A stretch of DNA of 64,000 bases, from contig CM055109.1 in assembly GCA_029204225.1 (NCBI GenBank), positions 38,390,632 to 38,454,631 on the forward strand, written 5' to 3'. Under the pieces are notes generated by a model. It ran no database searches. It was not told the origin of the DNA and worked only from the letters and a program-made list of their open reading frames with translations. A program made the translations under genes and the position numbers. Origin of the DNA: Diphasiastrum complanatum. Lineage: Eukaryota; Streptophyta; Lycopodiopsida; Lycopodiales; Lycopodiaceae. Positions 33,150 to 44,530 of the stretch are shown one piece after another; position 1 is the stretch's first letter, and every line of letters starts with the position of its first letter.

Positions 33150-33244
33150 GTGAGAGATTTCAACTAGTTTAGTCTAGTTTAGTCATATTTTGGTTAATTG
33201 TCAATAAGAGGCCAAAACTCATTTTAGACTTAGAGATAACCTTT
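33150..33244 (+). repeat. 82-bp dispersed repeat, copy 2
   Basis: Second copy of the 30750-30831 sequence, with an extra GTTTAGTCTA segment. It is followed by unrelated DNA up to 33487, in which nothing was recognised. Confidence 0.75.
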
Positions 33245-33487
33245 TTGAAGTTATATTAGTTTAAAATACATTCAATAAACACTTTTTGAAAGTGTGGAAA
33301 AGTTGGTGGTCGAGTTTGAGAGAGATTCAAATTTGAACTTTGGGTACATTGAATCTAGACCCAAAAATAGTAGGGTTTACATTTTGGAGGGAAAGCTAAG
33401 TGGCCAAATAGGGTTTCAACATTCTATAAAAGGATGTAACTCATGGAGAGACACATCTTCTCCCTTCTCCGTCCATCTCACGATATT

Positions 33488-34373
33488 CGTTTCAGAGTCG
33501 TAATGACCTCCCTTGGCTTGCCTTAGGCAATCAATTGTGTGATCAATGGTGGAAAATCCATCATTAGCTTTTGGTGTAATTGGTTTCACCACCCATGTGG
33601 TTGGAACGACCTTTACCGCTTGTTCTCTATTTTCGAAGGTGAGTTTTCCGGTATAATGCGGTAGGCAGAAGGGGATTCTAGTATGTCCATCACCACAAAA
33701 GTGATTCCAAACTGTATTCTCGTTGTTTTCACTGGGATGTCGTCAACTACACCTTTTGGCTTGACATAGGATTGATCTGCTTGTTGGTTTCGATCCTTGC
33801 AATACCCATTTCTGATACAGGGTAGTGGAGATCAAAAGTTTACACTCGATCCTCCATCTACTACTGTTGCTTCATCCTTGAACCTTTTGTGGTGGATTGG
33901 CAAGGTGATGTTGTGTTCTTCACTCTCCCAAGCTGTCCCAATATGGAGGATGTTGCTCGTTCCATCGTAGCCTGCACAATGTAAGGGCTCTTCTACTGCT
34001 ATTTCCAATTCCATTTTGGCCCATTCAGCTAGGATGCTCTTGGCTTGAGGTGAAATCTGTTGTAACTCACCGAGAGATAAGTTCACACAACAGACAATAA
34101 ACTAGTGAGCACACATGTCTGTGGGACCTCTGACACTTTCATATAGAATGGTGGTTCATGATGATACAAGTAATTATTTTGATTCGTTCTCACTAGAAAT
34201 ATTGTTGGTGGTGCTGGTTCTTCCGTAGGTTGAGGTTTTGTAGGAGCTTCTCTTGCTTGTGCAGCTTCCTCTTCTTGTGCCTTCTGTACCCAATGACGGA
34301 CCTTATGGTATATCCTTCCTTCTTCCCTCACATTCGGATATGGTCCTACAGCTGAGGGTTGGTCGTCGGTCAC
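33488..34373 (-). pseudogene. Ty3/gypsy protease with flanking gag and connector
   Basis: From 34373 on the minus strand: a Glu/Ala-rich gag tail (VRHWVQKAQEEEAAQAREAP), then a stop, then LQQISPQAKSILAEWAKMEL, NITLPIHHKRFKDEATVVDGG (protease active site DGG, as at 13866-14157), KPKGVVDDIPVK, FVVMDILESP and finally the GGHYDS connector shared with 3000-3020. The conserved AYHVLL...PWL block is deleted after SPSAYRI. At least two frameshifts occur (about 33830 and 34085). Confidence 0.8.
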
Positions 34374-34445
34374 TGATACTGATGGAGGTAAAAAAGCAAA
34401 AACAAGTAAATTAGTTAGTGAAATCTATCCTCGAAAATGATGCCA

Positions 34446-34505
34446 CTGTAGGGTGTGTAGTTCAGTTGGTGAGCAACCCTTCTGCCTATCAAAGAGGGTT
34501 AGAAC
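34446..34505 (+). other. tRNA-like relic (A box only)
   Basis: GTGTAGTTCAGTTGGTGAGC contains TAGTTCAGTTGG, a perfect fit to the tRNA A-box consensus, followed by a CCTTCT...AGAGGG stem in roughly anticodon-arm position. The B box is degenerate (GGGTTAGAACAC) and no acceptor stem closes. It is best seen as a tRNA-derived relic, not a functional tRNA gene. Confidence 0.35.
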
Positions 34506-34632
34506 ACTAGATAGCTATCTAGCTATATCAAGTTGCTAGATTTAGATGCATTCTACTCTTTTTCCTAACTTTACTCCACCTTAACACTACTTCCCCTAAC
34601 TCCAACCACATGCATTCATTTTGATAGAGGGT

Positions 34633-34634
<2 letters not shown>

Positions 34635-34720
<86 letters not shown>
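34635..34720. repeat. (AG)n microsatellite, about 86 bp
   Basis: Uninterrupted AG run in non-coding sequence. Confidence 0.97.
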
Positions 34721-34722
<2 letters not shown>

Positions 34723-35529
34723 GAGATGGAGGTTAGCTCAAATGCTCAATGTCATTGCTTATGGAGAAACCTTAACTAGCACAAAGCAAAAACATGGAAA
34801 CTAGAAACAACAAGCAAAACCTAACAAGAGCATAAGCAAGATTGATTAGCAAATGACGATGCTTAAGCTCTCAAAATAGTAGTCTCCTCCTCCCTATTAA
34901 GCATGGAAATGGGTTACAAATGGTGCCTTTTATCTTTGGGGTGGCCCTTGCCCCTGGTTTCCTATTGGCTACTTGCAGAAGATGGGATTGTAATCCACAA
35001 CATCCACAAGAAACACAAATGAATCTACAGTGTAGAAAGAAACACACCCCACCTACAACCATTTGACTATTGACTAATCCCAAAAACTTAGTAACTTGAC
35101 TTAAGCTTAACTTTGGCCTTCTAATATTATTTTAATTACATGGCACAAAGTCAATTTTAATGCTAATATTATTTATTATGAGAAAGTCAGACGACGGAAA
35201 CAAAACCAACGACGTGACACAAAAAATGTCGCGGAACCTTCTTTTGCCCTCACGCTCCAAAGAGTATTAGCCAAGATCATGCAAGTACCCAGAAGTACAG
35301 ATATCTGATCTGATGGCATGACGTCAGCAGATACAATCTAGGTCGTGGCTAATCCACCACTCTTGTAATTTTTTGATTAGTTGTAGATGGTTAATCACTC
35401 TAATCTTAAAGTTACATAGAGCGACTATATACTTATTGGATGATACTTGACACATAAGACAGAGCACACATACAGTGTAGTAGTGTGATGCTAGTAAGCA
35501 ATCAAGATGAAATACAGACAAGAAGTTCG
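34721..35529. other. No gene seen
   Basis: Scattered short open frames without recognisable motifs. It ends at a repeat shared with 44.4 kb. Confidence 0.4.
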
Positions 35530-35655
35530 CCTGCGAGCGAGACCAGTTATATGATCAGGATCCACAGTGATCCACAAGTCCGCCAGTAAGCGAGACATCC
35601 ACTCGTGAGAGAAGTGTGTTTCTCTCACGCCAACGCACTACGTGGATCTGCATGC
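35530..35655 (+). repeat. Dispersed repeat with CGTGAGAGA hairpin, copy 1
   Basis: AAGTCCGCCAGTAAGCGAGA, then CGTGAGAGAAGTGTGTTTCTCTCACG, which folds as a stem-loop, then CAACGCACTACGTGG. The reverse complement of 44420-44520 has the same blocks in the same order. Preserved stem pairing in both copies suggests a structural role in the parent element, probably an LTR or leader. Confidence 0.6.
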
Positions 35656-36109
35656 AATGCCTGAAGAATTAGAGAAAATCAATAGATGATTTTGTAGCAA
35701 TTGTGCACATGTCAATTTATGATGTATGATCTTGAATGCAAATGTTTCTGCTGTTACTCATGTGTCTGATTCTCCCATTCATTTCCATTCTACACATTGG
35801 TTGAGATTTGTTGAATGCTGCATTAATTTATAAACGTAGATCAACATTGCTTGACTACATTCTGGAGGACTGTAGGAGTGATTCAACTGGCAGTGTCCAA
35901 CGATCACATCTGAACTCCATCCGAAATGCATTGTTTTGCTTTCTCGACTGTTTCGCGACCGCGACAATCATCATCAAAAGATAGGTGGTGGTCGTATCAA
36001 AAGTACTGAAGTAGAGTTGTAAGAATGAATGGTGGATTGGAAAGAATTCATAGAGCCATTTATTGTTCATGGAAATGATGGTCTAGAAGGACACACCAAT
36101 CCTCATAAT

Positions 36110-37025
36110 TTCATTTTCAAATGTTGAATGGCAAACCAACCATGCAGTGGAAGTATTATTGCATTGATGGAGATAATACATGGAGTGAACCTGTCAAATT
36201 GTTGCACTCTTTGCCTTCAAAAGAGGAAGCGATCTTTTTGGCACCCACAAATGAACTGGACATTGATGAGATGAAATGATTGATATCCTTTCATAAATAT
36301 GGACAATATATGTGCGAGAAGTATCCAAAATACAAAGATCAAAATTTTTCATCTGTGGATGAAACCACAAAACTTCTTGAGTACCTCACAAAACAAAAGA
36401 ATTTGCCACTATCAACATACAACCAAACAACTTTTTGGCCACAATCTTTTACGATTGCTTTTCAACCTTCAGGATGCATCCCTTCTAATATGAACATTGA
36501 AGTCGAAATGGATACAATAGAACTCTTACCTCGTCGTTATTGTGGATGGAAAGGAGATGCACCATTATCGGAATTCATACCCAGTAGAGAGGTTGTAATG
36601 AACAAATTTGTTGCAATATGACCTCCAGATGAAGATGTTGCAACGGGGGCCTCATTTTGAATGGCAAAGGTTGTCAGAGTAGGGACCGACGTTGATGGTA
36701 TGGTCACGTCACTCAAAGCATTATGGTATGAACCTAAATCCACTTAGAGACGTGGAAACAATCCAATTGACAACAAAGAATTATACGAAGACTGTCTTTC
36801 AAGAGACTGGGTTCCAAACAATGACGGTGTAGAAGATGTAGATATTGATGTTGTAATTTATGCATGGAAAACCAAGACAAAAAAGATGGTAAAGAAACAT
36901 GGATATGATGTCGAAAGATCAATATCTATTTTAGAAATCTCTTGAGCACAGATCACGGAGTATTTGTACAAATTGGTTGATGCATGTGCAGTTGATGTTG
37001 ATGAGTACTAGGTTGAAGTTGTAAA
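36110..37025 (+). pseudogene. Decayed protein-coding sequence, family not recognised
   Basis: One frame can be followed across several stops: QWKYYCIDGDNTWSEPVKLL, then YLTKQKNLPLSTYNQTTFWP, PRRYCGWKGDAPLSEFIPSR, PPDEDVATGASF, AKVVRVGTDVDGMVTSLKAL, WVPNNDGVEDVDIDVVIYAW and a Val/Asp-rich end. At least six stops interrupt it, at positions including about 36278, 36620, 36657, 36748 and 36942. The composition and absence of introns suggest a transposon-borne or processed gene. No catalytic motif is evident. Confidence 0.5.
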
Positions 37026-37433
37026 TTTCTGACACTTGCAGTTCTAGCTTGACAATTTTGTAAAAACCCGATTTTTTTGTATGCTAGGGTGTGGGCATCT
37101 CACCCCAAGTTAATTCTATTCCATGGCAATGTTTTGTAAGACCGTGAGGAGGTTCTAATGAGGAAAATTTAACGACTTTTAGAGATTCTAAAGGATCAAA
37201 ATAGTTGCTTTAAATTTGCAACCTTTAAATTAGAATAATCTAGTCTAATTTAAGGTTAAACTTGTGCATATTCGTCTCTTGAGATGTCATAATTGTAGGT
37301 AGTGAGTGTAATTTTTATAAGCGATACACTAAATTTATATATAAGGATATAAAATTAGAATTGAAATATTAAAACGAGTGTATTTAAATATGTGGTCAAT
37401 GTGGAACCAAATTTCATTTCCATGTTCTATCCC

Positions 37434-37436
<3 letters not shown>

Positions 37437-37512
<76 letters not shown>
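37437..37512. repeat. (AG)n tract joined to a 31-base G run
   Basis: About 45 bp of AG, then G from 37482 to 37512 without interruption, then GATCC. A pure 31-base G run can fold into quadruplexes and is prone to sequencing error. Confidence 0.9.
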
Positions 37513-37513
<1 letters not shown>

Positions 37514-38039
37514 TCCTAAAAAAAGTCCAATTGTTTTGCCAAAGTTCAAAATTAATTGATACTGTGTTAAATGTAATTGTAATAGAAAAGTACCTGGAAT
37601 GTTGTTATCCACCATATATGATTTTTAGATTGAACACTAAATGTATGATCATATGATACTTTTCTCATCAAAGTGATACTCACCCATTCCAACTTTTGAC
37701 GTTTGATGATTTCATATTCATCAAGTTTCATCACAACAATCAACTTTCCCTTTGCTTGATGATCATTAATTTTATAGAACCAAATAATGTACATGAAAAT
37801 ATTTTCGATATCAAGAAAAATATTAATTGCAATCGTAGTACCTTAGCTCACGACTTTCAAATTTATATAAATCAGTGATATGAAATGGTTGGCCAACCAC
37901 TTTGAACATTCCCTCATTAGCATAATTTCTTGCTGATCTTACTCAATATGGGTGAGGAAGATAAGTTTTCTTAATCTTTACTTGAGAAAATGCTTCTTGT
38001 ACAATTCTAAAAAAAGTGGAATAAGCATTTCTGCTAACT

Positions 38040-38940
38040 CCAACCTGATCACCTGCACCGTATTACATTTGCATCCAAATAAGTTTGCAGCTTACTGAAG
38101 ACCTTCCCTACAATTTCATTTTTCATCTTCTCAAATCGATAAATTTTCATCAATGCCCTTGCAGATTTTTTTGGAAGAACATAACTTGAAGATTCTCCAA
38201 TACATGAATGATCTTCAAAAAATAGTCCTTTGCTACCAAGCATTATTTACAATACACAAAACAAGTAATGTTCAGTCATATAAATGCATCTAACTACATC
38301 AAGAATTAACAAGTTCAAATAAACAATTTGCAATGAAACTTCAATAACAGTCATACTTGAAAGCTCAAATTCGTTTCTTTTGATTGCCACTGTGTATGGA
38401 TAAGTCATCAATATTCTTCTTTGGTATCCTTTGCCTTTTCCTTTTCAGTATTGTCATTTTGATAACATCTACATCAACAACAGATTTCAAACTTTCAGAT
38501 TCTAACTTCTCCAATGATTCTAGCATATTTTGGTGTGAGACTAGTGGTTATTGTATTTAGTTCTAATACAGAGCCCTTCTGTGCAAAGTTTGCATTCATA
38601 ATCTGTTGCACATAATGTTGCAATTGTTGATAAGCAAGTTGTTGTAGTTGTTTAGCGTACTGTAATTGTCGATTAGCATACAGTAATTGTGCATTATGCA
38701 TGCCAAAATCTCGCAACTTTTGACAATATCCAAGTAATCCTCTATGTCCTTCACTTACAAATTTGAGGAGATGACTGATAGACTTAAAATCTGGACATAA
38801 ACCGGTACTTGGATCTTCAAGATAAATTGTTCCGTCTACTCACAAATCTACATGCTTATGATTCTTTTTTCTCAAATCTTCAAGATCAATGAAGCAGCAT
38901 TTTCTACAACTTTTGAACTTTTCTTTAAAAATGCAGAACA
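38040..38940 (-). pseudogene. Decayed coding-like sequence, family not recognised
   Basis: The minus strand reads KFKSCRKCCFIDLEDLRKK, then after a stop GTIYLEDPSTGLCPDFKSI and HLLKFVSEGHRGLLGYC. A Gln/Leu/Tyr-rich segment follows in the 38495-38716 frame (NRQLQYAKQLQQLAYQQLQ), possibly a coiled coil. The downstream frame 38049-38243 is separate. Stops near 38515 and 38840 break it. Probably a transposon-derived or gene-fragment remnant. Confidence 0.35.
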
Positions 38941-39513
38941 TTCCATAGTAAGTGCAACATGCAAATGAAACTTGTCCATTGTTGAAAACTACAATGTCTC
39001 AAAAGATTAATCATTAGTACCTCAGGCTTTCTATTGGCTAAGTCGAGCTCATGATTCTCCCATGTCATATTTTACTATGAGCATACAGAAATTTGAGCTC
39101 ATAGTGCTCCCACTCCATATTTTGCAAAGAGCATACCAAGATTTCAAGTTGGCTGAAACATGCAGAGAACCTTTGTCTTTTGTTATTACAAGCACGCTTA
39201 ACTAATCAATGCCTGAAGTTAGAGCTAGTAAACCACAGTAGTTAGAAAGCGGGCATTATCGAAAACTTGAAAAATGGCAACCAAATGTTATCAGTTTCCA
39301 TTCTCTCTCTCCATAACCTCTCTCTAAGGCCAAACTTCTTAAAGGACCCGTTTTCAACCCATATTTCTCCTAATGTAGATGACGTATAGAAAATGTGACT
39401 ATATGAAGCATTCTGATAGATCTAGAGTAAGATACAAAATCGGAAAAATTTTCAAATAAGAGAAATTCTATAGGGATTGTGGAGAACAATCTAGAACTAG
39501 AGGTGGTTTGAGA
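38941..39513. other. No gene seen
   Basis: Contains a short imperfect duplication (ATTTGAGCTC...TGCTCCCA near 39045-39115) and nothing else that could be supported. Confidence 0.4.
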
Positions 39514-40027
39514 CTTGAATTTATTATAAGTAGTATCGAGTAAGATCAAAAGTTACTAACCTCAATTTTGTGTGGGGGATAGGAGTAAGTTCATTAGTGG
39601 ATAGTATTCTGCTACATATTGTACCCTATAAGTGCTTGCGTACGAGATTCAGTCTAGATCTCTGGATTTCTAGGAGACATGTAAATATATTGAGATTCAG
39701 ATAGGTTGTTGATTTCTTACATGTGATGCTAGAAATGGAGCATTTAACTCATTAGAGTAATTATAGTGCTCTTGAATTTATTATAAGTAGTATCGAGTAA
39801 GATCAAAAGTTACTAACCTCAATTTTGTGTGGGGGATAGGAGTAAGTTCATTAGTGGATAGTATTCTGCTACATATTGTACCCTATAAGTGCTTGCGTAC
39901 GAGATTCAGTCTAGATCTCTGGATTTCTAGGAGACATGTAAATATATTGAGATTCAGATAGGTTGTTGATTTCTTACATGTGATGCTAGAAATGGAGCAT
40001 TTAACTCATTAGAGTAATTATAGTGCT
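39514..40027. repeat. 257-bp tandem duplication, apparently exact
   Basis: The unit starting CTTGAATTTATTATAAG at 39514 repeats at 39771 and ends at 40027. I found no difference between the copies. Part of the unit corresponds to a single-copy stretch at 32280-32400, so the duplication arose after the two gypsy copies separated. Confidence 0.93.
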
Positions 40028-40501
40028 CTTGACTGAGTTATAGATGTTTGAAACTTGATGAATTTTCTAGACATTTTGGTTGATTGAATTGTTGTGCCTT
40101 GGAATATTGTGGTATTCTAAGAACATTCATACCAAGAAGCACTACTATCTACAAGAAATTGTGAAAAGGTTTTATTAAAATGAAATTTCTTTAGGTTTTG
40201 GACTTGATCTCTGAAATAAAGAAGTTGATTTACCCAACGGTTTGTGTCATTGAGAATACATAAAAGTGATATCTTTTCTTTGGAGAAGTTTAATACAATC
40301 GGAAGATTTATGGCTTAGTGCATCTTTAGATTTTGATTTAGTACTCTTGTACAGAGACAAACAATTGGAGAATTACTAAATCCTTGAGTGCTTATTTAAA
40401 TGGAAAGATCTGACTAAGGGTAATAATTCTTGGGTAAAAGTGAATTATTTCCATGGTTATCTTTCTCGTTTGGTGGACAGAACTTGTTTAAGGGGAAAAA
40501 A
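40028..40501 (+). pseudogene. Ty3/gypsy 3' end with chromodomain-like segment, copy 2
   Basis: The frame near 40355-40490 gives CLFKWKDLTKGNNSWVKVNY and FHGYLSRLVDRTC, better preserved than the copy at 32775-32880. A stop lies just before it (ENY-stop-ILE). It ends in the polypurine tract AAGGGGAAAAAA (40490-40501). The integrase core itself is not recognisable upstream. Confidence 0.65.
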
Positions 40502-40620
40502 TGTTATGGCCATATCCATCTTAGAGGATTTGGAATAGTCCTGATATGGTAGGCTAACTCTCTAGTACTCGAAATTGTTGGCTATGCCTCAATTTAATTC
40601 TATGTTTAGGCCAGTTTGTA
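40502..40620 (+). repeat. Gypsy LTR start, copy 2
   Basis: TGTTATGGCCATATCC follows the polypurine tract exactly as at 32893. The two LTR starts stay similar for about 60 bases (through AGTC-TGATATGGTAGG) and then diverge. The LTR end was not found. Confidence 0.55.
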
Positions 40621-41895
40621 ACAAATTACCTTGAGAGGATCCAGACACTACTATTGAGATATGTGGAGCAGTGCATGGCTTGTGACGATATGCATGAGAA
40701 TAGCATGTGATATGTGACCTAAGTTTAGATGGACTACATGGGAGGTTGCATGGGTGCATGCACATGCTTCTTACCCCTATGTATATGGATAGGGACTTGT
40801 CATCCTCCGTTATCAACTGTTGACTCTTGGTCGCTGCGGTTTCTCTCCTCTCTTCAAGCATTCACTTGCCATGGCTCGGGGGTGAGGTGTCGTGTTACAT
40901 CTCTAGTTGGATGTGTGGTTTGACTCCCAGTAGTCTCTATGTGTGTTAATCATATCCTCATCTTAGTAGGCTTCGTATTAGTCTTTACATTGACCTTAGC
41001 CCTAAATCATTCAAACTATTTAAAAAGGAGATTTCCTATCTAAACTCATTGTGTTCTTTTGCCTTGAAATCTTTGAGTTCGCTCTTCTATTTTCCAGCAT
41101 TTGTTCTTACTTCTTGGAAACAACTAAAGTTTGTTGTAAATCTTTCAAAGGTGTTCATGCGATTGGAACTTGGGAGATGCAAGGTCGTCTAAAGAGTTTC
41201 AATGACCATTTAGATCTTCAGTTCCAACAAAGATAGTTGATTCTTCCATTGTTTCACAATAGACTGAAATAATGAAATCACTCTACCATTCACTCACAAG
41301 CCCACAGTGAACTCGCTCTCACCCTCTCCCAACAATGAAACAATCAACAATTAACTTTACATGACAAGAGGTGACAATCGCACCAACTTCCTTCAACCAA
41401 CAACAAACTCTCAACTTCCCAATGTCAATCAACAACCCACTAGCATCTTCGAGCATTTAACAATTACCAACTCACTAACTAACATTGAACAAAGAGGAGG
41501 CTCCTCTAAAACCCCAATGGTCTCCCTTCAACTTTTGGTGGTTTGTCAATTTTTCATGCGCTTCATGCCCATCTTGCCAAGTGTCTACTCCCCATTAAAA
41601 GGGTACCCCAAGTTGCCTCTATTAAAAATGGTGTGAGAGTGGAGGAGTGGGGAATTTAAGGTTAGCCTTTGGGTACACCCAAGCTAACGTAGATGGTCTA
41701 GTCTCCAAAGGCTAGTGTAGGTACCCTCTTAGGGTTTTTAGATTGTAAGGCCCATTCCTCATTTATTATTCAATTTTTTTTGGGTGGTACACCTGGTCAA
41801 CCCCTAATTTTTTAGGTGGCCTCCATTTTTCTTTCTAGGTAGCATTGTACTTGGCCTTTCCTTGAATTTCTCAGTTAACAAACACAGGTTGGCCA
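40621..41895. other. No gene seen
   Basis: Short open frames only. The TTTAAAAAGGAGA at about 41019 is TATA-poor and no promoter is claimed. The segment is more GC-balanced than average around 40730-40920. Confidence 0.4.
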
Positions 41896-42860
41896 CTACA
41901 TTGTTAGTTTGAATTGTTGGGCTACTAGCTTGGCCCACATATTTTGCTTAGTGCATAGAATTTGCCCATACGTTGTTATTAGGCATTTTATTGTTTTTCG
42001 ACACTGTCCCAACATTTTTTGATCTTGTTTTTGAATAAAAAAATTTCTCTTTGTCAGTTCTTTTTCTTGCAATGTCTTTTCGTAGCATTCATAACTAGGG
42101 ACTCCTTCAGTAACCGATTTTCCTAAAAACACACTAGGCAGTTCGTATATTAGTCAAAATAAACTCAGTACATGGTGAAATTTTAGCACAGCGATGCCAA
42201 CTATTTCAACTTTCTTAACTGGCCAATTATAAAGCCATAAAATATTTTATGGGCTTTTTCTAAGGCTACAAAATTTTCTCTAGTTGCATTTTGGACGGGC
42301 TAGGACCCCTATCTATTGGCAATTTTATGCCAGTTTTTACTTTGATATCCGGGTTTTATATGTCGATTTTTACAAGTTCGTAAAAATGACTCTAGTCCGA
42401 TTTTCTGTGCGAAAAAATCGATTAACATTGGTGACTGTAGCGTGCATAGGTGGGCAGCCCAGTTTGTGTTGTTGGGCTGTTGGCTTGGCTTTTTCTCTTT
42501 GTCGATTCTTTTCTTTCACTATCTTTTTGGAGCATTCATGACTAGAGACTCCTTCGGTAAATAATTTTCTTGAAAACACACTAGATATTTCGTATATTAG
42601 TAAAATAAATTTAGTACATGGTGAAATTTTAGCAGAGTGATGTGGCTATTTCAACTTCTGTAACTGGCCAATTCTAAAGTCGTAAAATATTTTATAGGCC
42701 ATTTTTAAGGCCGCAAAATTTTCTCTAACTACATTTTGGATGAGCTGGGAGCACCCCTATCTACTGGCAATTTTATGCTGGTTTTTACTTTGATATCCAG
42801 ATTTTACATGCTGATTTTTACAAGTTCGTGGAAACTGTTCAAAAAAATAGCTCAATTTTT
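41896..42860. repeat. Diverged tandem duplication, period about 448 bp
   Basis: Two direct copies share GACTCCTTC (42100/42548), AATTTTAGCA, TTTTCTCTA and TTTTTACTTTGATATCC (42332/42780), each 448 bp apart. The first copy has about 100 extra bases near 41935-42040. Copies differ at many positions, so this is much older than the 257-bp duplication. Open frames inside it show no family resemblance. Confidence 0.88.
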
Positions 42861-43929
42861 GTACAGAAAATTTAGCTTACGGACTCGGATGAAATTTGTC
42901 GATAGATTCTAATGAGAAAGATAAGTTGTCACCTTCATCAGTTGAAAAGAAGAGTCTTCATAATATTTCAAGTACTAAGTTAAGAGGAGTTAGTAAAAGT
43001 TCCTTAAAATTTGAATGTTTCGAGTACTAAATTGAGAGGAGTTAGTGAGAGTTTCTTAGAATTTGAATCGTAAAAGAAAAATGACAGTATTTTCAAAATT
43101 TGTGGATTTAGTGAATATAGCATCAAATGTATTTAGTGAGTTATTTTCGTGAAAGTTAATTTAGACTATTAAAACACCATAAATATTGTGTGCTTTATTT
43201 ATGTAGACATTTTTAATTTTTTTGGACATGGTGTTTTTTGGTTAAAATGCATATTTTTGGTATAAATTTTTTGTAGGATTTTGACTAATTTCAAAAGATT
43301 TCATGTTAAAAATAAAAGAATAAAATTAAATAAAATAGAAATAAAGTTTCTATTATGTCAAATAAATGCAAAAGAACTAATTCTTTACTCTATTGAAGGG
43401 ACTATTTTTGTAGATAATAGGACATTGTATTTTTTCTGGATTTGAGTGTGCAAAGAAGATGCTACAACAAGATCTTTTTGCATATCGATGAATTGGGTTG
43501 CATTCCTTTTCAAACCTCTACTTGAGGTCAGACAAAGCTTGGAACTCTCTTTAAACTTCCATTCAGATATTTGTGTTGTGCTGGATTGTATTCCATATAA
43601 TGAATACTAAATTAAGCTTTATTTAAATCTATTAAACAAATACATGCACAAACTCAAGGCATTGGAATGCAATAAGAAAATGTGTTTTGATCCTTGAAAG
43701 GAATAACATACTCTAAAAGTAAAGGGCTAGAGGTACAAGGTTATGCAACACAAAATGGACTAGATACTAGGACCAAAGGAAGTCCACAATGGATTTTTTT
43801 TTTGGGTAGAAGGAGCTATTGACAATGGCATTATCCATGATAGGGGTAGAGTATTTTGTTGGCTAATGTTGTATTGAGGCAACATGGTTGAGAAGTTTAC
43901 TCACAAATTTGATTAGAGAAGAAACGATA
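42861..43929. other. No gene seen
   Basis: AT-rich. A short direct repeat (AAGTTAAGAGGAGTTAGT / AAATTGAGAGGAGTTAGT near 42975 and 43028) is the only structure noted. Confidence 0.4.
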
Positions 43930-44135
43930 ACAATACATAGTGATAAACAAAAAGGTATTGCACTCTTCCACATGGGCATCAAGAATGCAATATTCCACAT
44001 GTGTAGCAAGCATAGATGTGCAATACCATCTCATTCGAGAAAATGTGAAAAATGAAAACATAAAGTTATCTTACTATTCAATGGATTCAATGATGGAAAA
44101 GTTGGGGTATCTAGAACATCAAACATACCACTGAT
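43930..44135 (+). pseudogene. Ty1/copia RNase H C-terminal scrap
   Basis: The frame contains IDVQYHLIRENVKNENIKLSY, matching the copia RNase H end (K-H-I-D-V-x-Y-H-x-I-R-E). The following residues, YSMDSMMEKLG, stand where A-D-I-x-T-K-x-L normally occurs. Only about 60 residues remain and no LTR could be assigned next to it. Confidence 0.6.
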
Positions 44136-44399
44136 AAGAGTTGTAATAAGCTCGGATGTGAGTTCGATTCTATCTGCTGGTCTTCTGCCAACTATAACAG
44201 GTCTACAATCCTCCAGAGCATGGACAGGCACTGCTGACCTATGTTGTAATTTGTTTTAGCATTCAACAAGATGAAACCAGTGTGCAGAATGAATAGTAAA
44301 CAGCTGATAACGAACATATATCAATCTGACAATAAGGCATTCAATAACATCTAAGATAAGAAAATCGTCTACATAGCATCTATTATCAGTGAATTTTTT

Positions 44400-44530
44400 G
44401 AGCGTTGTTGTGACAAACCCACATAGCACAACGTCGACGTGAGAGGCACTGTCTCTCTCACGAACTGTATATGGTCATCTCGCTTACTAGCGGACTTCTT
44501 GGACATCAGCTAGCACTGTGCTTAGCTCAC
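44400..44530 (-). repeat. Dispersed repeat with CGTGAGAGA hairpin, copy 2
   Basis: Reverse complement of this stretch matches 35530-35655: AAGTCCGCTAGTAAGCGAGA, then CGTGAGAGAGACAGTGCCTCTCACG, then CGACGTTGTGCTATGTGG. A TATATAGATAGAGAGAA lies about 60 bp to the right. Confidence 0.6.

Noticed and set aside
34446-34505. Functional tRNA gene
   Set aside because: The A box fits, but the B box is degenerate, the acceptor stem does not close and no 3' trailer was seen.
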